A stretch of 64,000 bases of DNA, from the NCBI GenBank assembly GCA_021794075.1, contig JAJYRM010000001.1:42861-106860 (forward strand), read 5' to 3'. The stretch's first letter is position 1. Every line of letters starts with the position of its first letter. The position numbers were made by a program, and so were the translations under genes. This document shows positions 34,966 to 43,351 of the stretch, one piece after another. The notes under the pieces are model-generated. The model ran no database searches. It worked only from the letters and a program-made list of their open reading frames with translations, and had not been told where the DNA came from. The stretch comes from Bacteroidota bacterium (GTDB taxonomy: Bacteria; Bacteroidota; Ignavibacteria; Kryptoniales; JAKASW01).

Positions 34966-35807
34966 AAGTCCGCTTTGAAAATGTATCGTTTACCTACGAC
35001 ACCAGAACCGCGCTGAAGAACGTTTCGTGCGAGTTCGATTCGGGGAGAACTATTCTGGTCGTGGGACACAACGGATCTGGCAAAAGCACTTTCCTCAAAC
35101 TGATGAACGGCATTCTGAAGCCGACCGTGGGACGAATCACGCTCGGAGAGACAATTACAGACGGCAAGCGAACCAGCGAGCTGGCGAGACTTTGCGCACT
35201 GAGCTTTCAAAATCCCGACGACCAGCTTTTCGCTCAGACGGTGAAAAAGGAACTTAGATTCGGCATAGATAACATCGGGAGGGGCGACGGACTCTTCGAC
35301 TCCATCGTGGATACCCTTCACCTTGCCGAGCATCTGAAATCAAATCCCTACTCGTTAATGTACGCGCTTCGCAGACTTGTGACGATAGGTGGATCGGCGG
35401 CCATGGGGACTCCGATTCTGGCGCTCGATGAACCTACCGCTGGTTTATCGCTTCGCGAAAAGAAATATCTGGGGACTCTTCTTGCCTTCCTCAAGGCGAG
35501 AGGTACCACTGTCGTGATGGTCACGCATGATTTGAATTTTCTTCTCCCTTACGCTGACGACATGCTGCTGCTTTCACACGGCGAGGCGCAGTTCAGCGGC
35601 GAGAGGGATAGGCTGTTCGCCGGGAAGGACGCGAGAGACTTGATGAGACGAGCGGGGATCGGCTATCCGGCGTACGCCAGAATTTCCTCCGCTCTAGATC
35701 TGGAGCTGCCGGCCTTCAGCGCGGAAGAAATAGTGGAATGCTTGAAAAAAAAGAGAGCCGGTACCACCCGGCGCACAAACGGGCGGCACCAGCTCGAGGG
35801 GGCATAA
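34962..35807 (+). CDS. ECF transporter ATPase (second subunit)
   Basis: GHNGSGKST Walker A, PILALDEPTAGL Walker B, VMVTHDL switch; signature replaced by YSLMYALRRLV. Confidence 0.9.
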   Translation: MKVRFENVSFTYDTRTALKNVSCEFDSGRTILVVGHNGSGKSTFLKLMNGILKPTVGRITLGETITDGKRTSELARLCALSFQNPDDQLFAQTVKKELRFGIDNIGRGDGLFDSIVDTLHLAEHLKSNPYSLMYALRRLVTIGGSAAMGTPILALDEPTAGLSLREKKYLGTLLAFLKARGTTVVMVTHDLNFLLPYADDMLLLSHGEAQFSGERDRLFAGKDARDLMRRAGIGYPAYARISSALDLELPAFSAEEIVECLKKKRAGTTRRTNGRHQLEGA

Positions 35808-35831
35808 CTATACCATGTTTAATGCGGCCGC

Positions 35832-38507
35832 TCACACGCGACCGACATTATTCAGCTCCGCTATAAGTTCGCTCTTCGTGAAATTCCTTCTATCAATGAA
35901 ACTGAGTTTGCTCTCATAATCTTTCAGTAATTCTGAGACCAACCTAACGTTCTCTGGGCTAGTAAGAAGAAGCGTTTTCCCCGCGTCTCTTAAAGCACTC
36001 ACTACTTCAGCTGTGATGTTATCTGGCTTGGCATCGACAACCAGAACGCTATCACCATTGAGCTGACCTAGCGCGTTTTCAGCAGACTTCGGGCTTAACC
36101 TCGTTGTTCTAAACCCGACGCCGTCCATTATGGTAGTGAATAGACTGTACAGCTGTTCGTCTTCGGTTACAAAGTAAATTTCCTCTTCGGGGGACGAAAC
36201 GCTCCCATTCTTCTCCGGCGCATCGGAATGGGTCAAAACTGACTGCGGGAAGTAAACGACGATCGTTGTGCCCGCTCCGTAGACACTGTCGATCCATATA
36301 TTACCGCCATGGAGCTCAACCAACCTCTTGGTCAGTGCGAGTCCGAGACCACTTCCGGATCGGGCGTCTCCTAATTGCACGAAGGGTTTGAAGAGCTTAT
36401 CAAGATCTTCTTTCTTTATACCTGTTCCTTTATCTATCACGCGCAACTCGACCCCGCTGCCCGATTTTACCATTTCCAGGCGTACTGTGCTCCTGTCCGG
36501 GCTGTAATTTATGGCATTGTTCAGGAGGTTGTAGAGTATTTGCTTGAACTTCACAGTATCCGCGATCAGCACGTCGACACCATCTTCGAACATGGTATTA
36601 ACGGTGACGTGCTTACGATCGAGCAATGGGCGTAGTATGCGACTTACGCTTTCAACGACTTCTCGAACGGAAAACTCCTGCAGGTCAAGCTTCATTTTCC
36701 CGGTTTCAACTTTCGCCAGATCCAGGACGTCGTTAATGAGGCTAAGGAGATGCTTCCCGGCCGTTACGATGTTGCCGCTGAACTCGAGGAGAAGTTCTTT
36801 GTCGAGATCGTCGGTGTCCGTATGGATTATGTCGGCGAAACCTATTATTGAATTCAGCGGAGTACGGATCTCGTGGCTTACATTCGCGAGAAATTCCGAT
36901 TTGGATTTATTCGCCATATCCGCCCTCTTCACTTCTTCAATAAGATTTGCGGAGTTCGATTTCAGTGCGAGTATCTCGCTTTTAGTGACAAAGTAGGCTT
37001 CCAAGATTCTTGCGGCGGCAATTATCGCCTCGATTACCTCCGGACTTGGCTTTAGTGCTATGACCGCGCTGCTAATCCAGTCCCGCTCTCTCACCGGCGC
37101 CACAAGGTAACCCTGCGAATTCACGAAATCACGAGCCGCCAGATCGCCAAGGAGCACCTGCGGAACATTGATAATGAATCCCGCCTTCTCCTTCACTTCG
37201 AATTTGTTGGAGCCAGCGTCCAAGCTTACCAGCGCCACTCCGTCGGCTCGACTGAGGTCCATAATATCCTTTAAAAATCCTCTCATGTCATTTTGAACGA
37301 ACAGCCGCCGAGCCGATTCGAGAAGCTGCTTGTATGTCGAGAGGAGAAAATCCCTGTTTTCTACAGGCTCGAAAATCACCGCCTGCGAATCGTCGTTTGC
37401 TTTTATGATGGTCAGCCTCGCGCGCACCTTCAGCCCATCGCGTCTCATGTAATTGAACTCACCCTGAATTTTCGGCAGACCCGAGCTTAATTTACTCGTT
37501 TCATCCGGTCTGACTGCTGACGCCAGAATCTCAGCGACCTCATCGGATTGCGCGCTGCTCCCGTCAAGTCCGAATATCCGGTAAAAAGCGCTGTTGATCG
37601 AAGTGATCTTGTAATCGGGATTCTGGACTTTGCCGTCGGCAGCCAATACAACCATTCCAAGATTCAAACTCTCGAGAGCGTCCAGGACGAAAGAGTCAGT
37701 GGGACTAAACGTCTTGCGGATGCTGTCTTCCACCGAAGGAGAAAACACCGCGAACAAATTTTTGTCGACCCTCAGTATGGCGATTCTCCTGCCGAGAGTT
37801 TTGCTCGCAAAAACTTTTCGATCCTTTCCGCTCTTACTCAACTCCTCAACCATCTCGGCAAGTTCTGGTTCATTAGACCGGTGAAACGAAGTTATGAAAG
37901 CGTCGTTTTCGTGAACGATATTTCCTCTTCGGTCTATGAGGGCGTAAGGCGTCCCAAGGTCCTTCAAAGCAGACCTCACAACCTGCTCCATCTTATCGAG
38001 AAGCGACCTGGAGAGCTTCTCCCTGATAAGTTCCTGCATGTACCAGTACTCAGTCGGGGCAAGCTGTGCATCGCTCTTCAACTCTATCCTGCACGAGAAC
38101 TCCTGGTCATCCACGACGAAGATTATCATCTTACCGCTCTGGCCTGGAATTTCGCGCGATGAGATTTGCCTCTTGTCGATATGATTGAGTGCGCTGTCTA
38201 TCCTTTCGAGGACGCTCAAAGACTTCCTGTTCTCAGCCCCTTCAGAAATGAGAAACTCGCCGAACGCGCTGCCGCTGAAAGTCAGCCTGCTTTCTTTCGA
38301 GCCATACGCCCTCCCCAGCGCTGACAGGGCACCTCTCAGCACATCCTCAAGAGATGCGTTCTTCGGAATTTTGAGACCTGCGATGGTTTTTATTCTTCGT
38401 GCGGACTCAAGTTCGTTTTCCAGGTTCTTCTGTTTCTTCATGAACCCGTATACCACCATCAGCAGCAGCGACAAGACTGCCGCAATCACAAGTAAAGTTT
38501 CGCTCAT
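35832..38507 (-). CDS. Sensor histidine kinase with PAS domains and C-terminal receiver-like domain
   Basis: FLANVSHEIRTPLNSIIGFAD, LLNNAINYSPD, GSGLGLALTKRLVELHGG, C-terminal VLVVDAKPDN receiver-like fold. Confidence 0.88.
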   Translation of the reverse strand: MSETLLVIAAVLSLLLMVVYGFMKKQKNLENELESARRIKTIAGLKIPKNASLEDVLRGALSALGRAYGSKESRLTFSGSAFGEFLISEGAENRKSLSVLERIDSALNHIDKRQISSREIPGQSGKMIIFVVDDQEFSCRIELKSDAQLAPTEYWYMQELIREKLSRSLLDKMEQVVRSALKDLGTPYALIDRRGNIVHENDAFITSFHRSNEPELAEMVEELSKSGKDRKVFASKTLGRRIAILRVDKNLFAVFSPSVEDSIRKTFSPTDSFVLDALESLNLGMVVLAADGKVQNPDYKITSINSAFYRIFGLDGSSAQSDEVAEILASAVRPDETSKLSSGLPKIQGEFNYMRRDGLKVRARLTIIKANDDSQAVIFEPVENRDFLLSTYKQLLESARRLFVQNDMRGFLKDIMDLSRADGVALVSLDAGSNKFEVKEKAGFIINVPQVLLGDLAARDFVNSQGYLVAPVRERDWISSAVIALKPSPEVIEAIIAAARILEAYFVTKSEILALKSNSANLIEEVKRADMANKSKSEFLANVSHEIRTPLNSIIGFADIIHTDTDDLDKELLLEFSGNIVTAGKHLLSLINDVLDLAKVETGKMKLDLQEFSVREVVESVSRILRPLLDRKHVTVNTMFEDGVDVLIADTVKFKQILYNLLNNAINYSPDRSTVRLEMVKSGSGVELRVIDKGTGIKKEDLDKLFKPFVQLGDARSGSGLGLALTKRLVELHGGNIWIDSVYGAGTTIVVYFPQSVLTHSDAPEKNGSVSSPEEEIYFVTEDEQLYSLFTTIMDGVGFRTTRLSPKSAENALGQLNGDSVLVVDAKPDNITAEVVSALRDAGKTLLLTSPENVRLVSELLKDYESKLSFIDRRNFTKSELIAELNNVGRV

Positions 38508-38530
38508 TTAAATGCCTCCTCGAAAGTGCG

Positions 38531-38896
38531 TCAACTGGAGTATTCGAGCGCATCAACAATCCAGTTGATATAGTTCTTGCGAAGAAGCTTCTCGGCGGCC
38601 GATCTCACCCTGTCGGATTCCTCGGCGGTATTACCCTCTTCCACCGCGGCCTGAACGTATTCGGGCTCGACAAAAAGGATGGGCATCGAACTCTGCAGAG
38701 AATCAATCTTCGCATCGTCTGCATATTTGGAGTCGACAATAAATAGGTCCATTTTTCCGGAGATAGCACGTGCGTTCGCCTCTTCGGCAGTATCGACAAA
38801 CTCCAGTTCGTACTTGGGATGCGGAAACGCTTTAGCGACAAGCTTCAAGGCATCCGAATTCTCTATCAGCACAAGTGTTTTGCAGACTAACGACAT
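38531..38896 (-). CDS. Divergent stand-alone receiver-like protein
   Basis: MSLVCKTLVLIENSDALKLV...DLFIVDSKYAD...LLRKNYINWIVDALEY; start MSLVCK preceded by GGAAAAAGAG. Confidence 0.6.
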   Translation of the reverse strand: MSLVCKTLVLIENSDALKLVAKAFPHPKYELEFVDTAEEANARAISGKMDLFIVDSKYADDAKIDSLQSSMPILFVEPEYVQAAVEEGNTAEESDRVRSAAEKLLRKNYINWIVDALEYSS

Positions 38897-39079
38897 CTCT
38901 TTTTCCTTTCGCATTATGCAATGCAAAATCGTGCCATGATCTGGGGCCGCACGCCGACGGCGACGAGCGCCGTAACCGCCAGGAGAACAAGCAGTTATAC
39001 GCAAAGCCCAATTAGTCGGTTGAACTAGTAGCTGAAAATGGTGTAAAGATTACTTAAAGGTCGGAAATTTTAGCGGGTT

Positions 39080-40684
39080 TTAGGCGGGAATTCCTGGCTT
39101 AACATAGATTACCTCTTCTCTGTCAAGGAGGACAGCGCCCGGTTGCCCCTTGGCTTTCTTAACGAATTTCCTCATAGTATAAGCGACGGGAACAATCCCG
39201 CTTGTCCGCGCCTTGCTGTAGTGAGCCGCGATACTGGCCGCGAATTCCAGGACCTGCTTCTGAGGGTATTCCCTCGATCCATTTCTTATTATCACGTGCG
39301 AGCCAGACACACCGCGAGCATGAAGGAATACATCGTTCGGTTTCGCGAATCCGAAAGTAAGCTCGTCGTTATTCTTCGCGTCCTTCCCCACGTAAATTTT
39401 GTATCCGTTTGTTTCAAATTCTCTGAACGGGGTCCTCGCCTCCTCGCGCGCTTTCTCCCTTTTCGACATTAAGTTGATCGTCTCAAGGTCGGCGCTAGTC
39501 TCAACATTTCTTAGTTCAGCTTCAACTTTGGCGAGCTCCTTTTTCAACTCCTCTTTTCGCGCCGACGCCTGGCGATATGACTCGCGTGCTTTCTTCGCCT
39601 TCTCGTAGTAGACTTGCGAATTTTGGATTCCCGATAGACTAGGATCAAGCCTGATCGTCTCGCCGGTACTCACGTCAACGAAAGAGTCTGCACCCTTCTT
39701 AACTTCCGCCGAATGTGCCATTATAATATCGGCGAACATCCTGTATTTTGCCTCCCTGTTTCCCGAAATATCCGCATCAATCTTTCCGATCGTCTTGCGA
39801 ATCTCATCCTTGCGCCCCGACAGCCTAACCGTCAAACCATTCTTGAGTCTTACATCTCCTTCATGTCTTTCAGCATTGACCGAGTAGGCGGCGACACAAA
39901 GGTTGACCGAATCGTATCTCTCATCTCTAGATCGATTCAGGTGATGCAATTCGATGAGACTCATCGCCACAGGGTCGTCCCCGTTGTAGTATATCCTCGG
40001 AACCGGACGGGAGAGCTCATCGAGCATCTTTGTAACGGCGTCAAACAAACTCAAAGTCGTGTCATGACTGATTTCGGTCGCCTTAGACGCGGCGGTGTTC
40101 AGGAGTTCTTCTCCGCCAACCCTATAGAACGCCTCCTTGCCAAGTTCGCCGGAAATAGGCGGAATAAGTCTTGCCAGTTTCTGGAGAGGACTTCCGGTCG
40201 CGTTTTTGAAAGCTCGTCCAAATCCATCAGCGGTTCCATTCAAAATGGAATCACCTTGCGGACTCACCAATCGGGATTCTATTTTCCCTTTCTTGAGGAA
40301 GGCTTCTTCAAGTTCGCCCGCGGCATCGGCGAGATACACATTCGCGTGAGGACCGAACAGATTCACTATCAGCGACACATCCCCGCTCAATCCCAGCACG
40401 ATCGTTCTTTCGTTCTGCACAACTTCGATTTGGAGGACCGTGCGGCCGAGAACATCCCGGAGGACGTTAGCGCCGGTGTGACGCTTCGGAGCCTGCCTGA
40501 GGAAGATGAAATTCGCGCGCGGCCTGCAGGATATGACGAGTACCTTCAGCTGTTCTTCGTCTTTCTTCAAGATCAGTTCAAGCGTATTCTCGGCGCGAGT
40601 GTAGCTAGCGTCCACGACAGACGCTTCGACCTCCCCGCGGATTTCATCGACGAGCGACTTAAGAGTGAAATAGTTATTAACCAT
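39080..40684 (-). CDS. rqcH: NFACT-family protein (RqcH/Fbp54-like)
   Basis: N-terminal NFACT-N, coiled coil, C-terminal DUF814: DVFLHARGVSGSHVIIRNG. Confidence 0.88.
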   Translation of the reverse strand: MVNNYFTLKSLVDEIRGEVEASVVDASYTRAENTLELILKKDEEQLKVLVISCRPRANFIFLRQAPKRHTGANVLRDVLGRTVLQIEVVQNERTIVLGLSGDVSLIVNLFGPHANVYLADAAGELEEAFLKKGKIESRLVSPQGDSILNGTADGFGRAFKNATGSPLQKLARLIPPISGELGKEAFYRVGGEELLNTAASKATEISHDTTLSLFDAVTKMLDELSRPVPRIYYNGDDPVAMSLIELHHLNRSRDERYDSVNLCVAAYSVNAERHEGDVRLKNGLTVRLSGRKDEIRKTIGKIDADISGNREAKYRMFADIIMAHSAEVKKGADSFVDVSTGETIRLDPSLSGIQNSQVYYEKAKKARESYRQASARKEELKKELAKVEAELRNVETSADLETINLMSKREKAREEARTPFREFETNGYKIYVGKDAKNNDELTFGFAKPNDVFLHARGVSGSHVIIRNGSREYPQKQVLEFAASIAAHYSKARTSGIVPVAYTMRKFVKKAKGQPGAVLLDREEVIYVKPGIPA

Positions 40685-40763
40685 AGGACGAAATCAAGTT
40701 AACGAAAGTGCGGCAGATTAGTGCGCCTCACTTCCAAAGTGATCCGCGGTTGCATAAATTTCA

Positions 40764-41150
40764 TTGATGAAGAATTATCCCGAACTGTATTTGACGATCT
40801 GGAAAGCGGTCAAAGGAGTGCGGAAGGGGCGCGTCGCAACCTACGGACAAATCGCGCAGATCTGTGAGCTGAGAGGTCACTCGAGGCTTGTCGGCTACGC
40901 GCTGCATAACCTCCCTCCGAACTCCGGCATACCATGGCACAGAATCGTAAATTCGAAAGGCATGATCTCGCTCAGGGCACGCACCAAAGGACATGAGCTG
41001 CAGAAAAAGCTCCTTGAGGCGGAAGGGGTGAAGTTTATCAACGATAAGATCGACCTTTTGAAGCACGGGGTAAACTCCGACGCGGGAACGATTCCCCGCA
41101 TACCGCAGGAAGCGAAGCGCGGGAGAAAAACGGGAGGTAAACGAAAATGA
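40764..41150 (+). CDS. Alkyltransferase-like protein (MGMT/Ada C-terminal domain with Cys replaced by Trp)
   Basis: VRKGRVATYGQIA, VGYALHNLPPNSGIPWHRIVNSKGMIS (PWHR instead of PCHR). Confidence 0.88.
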   Translation: MMKNYPELYLTIWKAVKGVRKGRVATYGQIAQICELRGHSRLVGYALHNLPPNSGIPWHRIVNSKGMISLRARTKGHELQKKLLEAEGVKFINDKIDLLKHGVNSDAGTIPRIPQEAKRGRKTGGKRK

Positions 41151-41219
41151 GACTGACGTCAGGACCTACGCCCAACCGCGTGCTGTACTCTTCGCGCATT
41201 GCGCATTGCGAGGCGTCGA

Positions 41220-41705
41220 ATGAGTGAGGACTATCCAATCACAACCGCTGTCCGCCAGCTAAGGGCGGCCGGCGTCAACTTCACTCCACGCCTTTACAAC
41301 TACGTCGAGCACGGCGGAACGAGAGTCTCCTCCGAATCGCTCGGCGTACCTGAGCACAGCGTCATCAAGACTATCGTACTGGAAACGGACCAGAAGCAGC
41401 CTTTATTGGTATTGATGCACGGCGACCTTGAGGTGTCGACGAAACAGCTCGCGAGGGCTATCGGCGTCAAGCACGTCGAGCTTTGCGCCGCGGACGTCGC
41501 CCAACGCCATACCGGCTACCAGTTCGGAGGGACCAGTCCGTTCGGAACACGGAAGAAACTTCCAGTTTACGCGGAGAAGACCATATTCGATTTGCCGATG
41601 ATATATATCAATGGCGGCAAGAGGGGGTTTCTCGTCGAGATAGATCCAAAGGAGTTGAAGAGGGTCGTCGGAGCGGAAGAGGTGGCGGTTGGAATAAAGG
41701 AATGA
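41220..41705 (+). CDS. ybaK: Cys-tRNA(Pro)/aminoacyl-tRNA deacylase YbaK/EbsC family
   Basis: VSSESLGVPEHSVIKTIVLETDQ, HTGYQFGGTSPFGTRKKLPVY, INGGKRGFLVEI. Confidence 0.9.
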   Translation: MSEDYPITTAVRQLRAAGVNFTPRLYNYVEHGGTRVSSESLGVPEHSVIKTIVLETDQKQPLLVLMHGDLEVSTKQLARAIGVKHVELCAADVAQRHTGYQFGGTSPFGTRKKLPVYAEKTIFDLPMIYINGGKRGFLVEIDPKELKRVVGAEEVAVGIKE

Positions 41706-41952
41706 TGGATAAGAAATTTGTGAGTTGACATGAAAACTGGCAGGGCCGATTGTCGGTTTGAAATATTACGTCAAGTATCCATCTCGCACAGCGAGAACAT
41801 CAGACGATCCTTATTCCAGGTCAACATGCAAAATCATCTCTTATTCGTACGGAAACATTCTCAAGCGGAATGTCATGAGAACGATCAGGTACCGGAACTC
41901 ATGGGGATGATAAAGACAGCTGTGGAAAGTGCCACGGACTGGGCGGAACACT

Positions 41953-42690
41953 TCACGTCGCCTTGATATACGCGCTCTTTTGTTTCTGAGCAAATATGAT
42001 TTGAGTCCGCCCAAGATACAGCGCCGGCGAGTACATCTGGCGCAGTATATCCTTGTTCTTTTCCCTCTGACGTGGATCGCCTTCTTTCGCGAGCGACTTC
42101 CACGTCAGCAAGTAGGTAAACGGATAGAGCAACAATCCAACCAACGATGATTTCCTGATATGATCGGTGGAGATCTCCCTGATAAACAGACCATTGGTGT
42201 GCAAGATGTGTCGCAGCTGCCAGAAGGTCAAAGGATAAATGTGCTCTATTACCCAGTTCTTTTCAAACTCACTGCTGGGTCGCGCGGCAAGCGCATAGAA
42301 TCCAGTCATTATGAACCTGATGCGCGACGCGAAGTTTATTATGTTGGGAGTCGTGACGATGGCGTACGCATCGTCCTTGAGCACTCTATTCAACTCGGAG
42401 GCAAACATATACTGGTTCTCAAGATGCTCAATGCCCTCGACAGCAATAATCACGTCAAATGTCCCGGATTCAAACGGAAGAGGTTCGCTCAGATTGCCTC
42501 GATGGCACTTAACCTCCTTAACCTCGAATCTTTCCGGGTTAATATCGAGCGCCTCGACGTTAGTATAACCGCTTTCAATCAAGGCCCTTGTCAAACCGCC
42601 TTCTCCCGGCGCCAATTCCAGGATGTGGATATCCTTTTGCGGAAAGTGAGCATTGATGATGCCCATTACTTTACCTTCTATCCTGTTCAA
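41953..42690 (-). CDS. Class I SAM-dependent methyltransferase
   Basis: ILELAPGEGGLTRALIE, FDVIIAVEGIEHLENQYMFASELNRVLK. Confidence 0.85.
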   Translation of the reverse strand: MNRIEGKVMGIINAHFPQKDIHILELAPGEGGLTRALIESGYTNVEALDINPERFEVKEVKCHRGNLSEPLPFESGTFDVIIAVEGIEHLENQYMFASELNRVLKDDAYAIVTTPNIINFASRIRFIMTGFYALAARPSSEFEKNWVIEHIYPLTFWQLRHILHTNGLFIREISTDHIRKSSLVGLLLYPFTYLLTWKSLAKEGDPRQREKNKDILRQMYSPALYLGRTQIIFAQKQKSAYIKAT

Positions 42691-42904
42691 TGGTCCTCCG
42701 AATTTACTCTAATCTAAACATTTAAGTGAAGCAGTTTACTTAACGCTTATGTCCGGTGAGATTTTCTTTAATGAATATACGATTGAGTGCGTAATAAAAA
42801 CAGACTCACATCGAAGCGGCGTGCCATGCTGGTTATCTCAATTCACCTGAGATCGTCACCATCGTGGTTCAAGCGGTGAATGCGACGACGAGAGAGAGGG
42901 AAAG

Positions 42905-43000
42905 GAAACGCGGTCCGGAGGAGGCCAGACCGCGTCTAGGAGGAGCAGTCCGTCTGAGCTTACAGATCAGACGGATCGATTCTCAGGGAGGAGGATCGAG
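42905..43000. ncRNA. Candidate structured RNA / 3'UTR with three GGAGGAG (CTCCTCC on minus) motifs and stems
   Basis: Perfect stems ACGCGGTC/GACCGCGT (42908-42935) and CCGTCTGA/TCAGACGG (42950-42974); GGAGGAG at 42917, 42939, 42987. Confidence 0.35.
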
Positions 43001-43021
43001 CTCTTCAATATCAAATTCTAA

Positions 43022-43351
43022 TCAGGGCGTGTCCTGCCTGAGAGCGGCGTTTGCAACTGTCTGGAAGAAAGTCTCCAGCGGACATCCGAACGTATCGCTC
43101 GTGTAGCAGTAACCTGTATCGCCCTTGAACTTACAGGTCGAACAAACTTCAGTTCTCAGAGAGACCATGTAATCATCTAGGCTTCCGCCATGGGCGGCCT
43201 CCAATGCCTTGGTCACCTGAGGGAGGTAGAGCTCTAGAACGCATTCCGCATCCGGCCCCGCGGTGCATTTGCCGTTTTCGTCGCTCTTCGAGCACTCTTT
43301 ACATACCTGGGACCGTATCCCGTCGATATACTGGAAATCAACTTTTGACAT
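43022..43351 (-). CDS. Small protein with duplicated tetra-cysteine motif
   Basis: CKECSKSDENGKCTAGPDAEC and CSTCKFKGDTGYCYTSDTFGC, both CX2CX8CX7C; start overlaps ccmF stop. Confidence 0.75.
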   Translation of the reverse strand: MSKVDFQYIDGIRSQVCKECSKSDENGKCTAGPDAECVLELYLPQVTKALEAAHGGSLDDYMVSLRTEVCSTCKFKGDTGYCYTSDTFGCPLETFFQTVANAALRQDTP

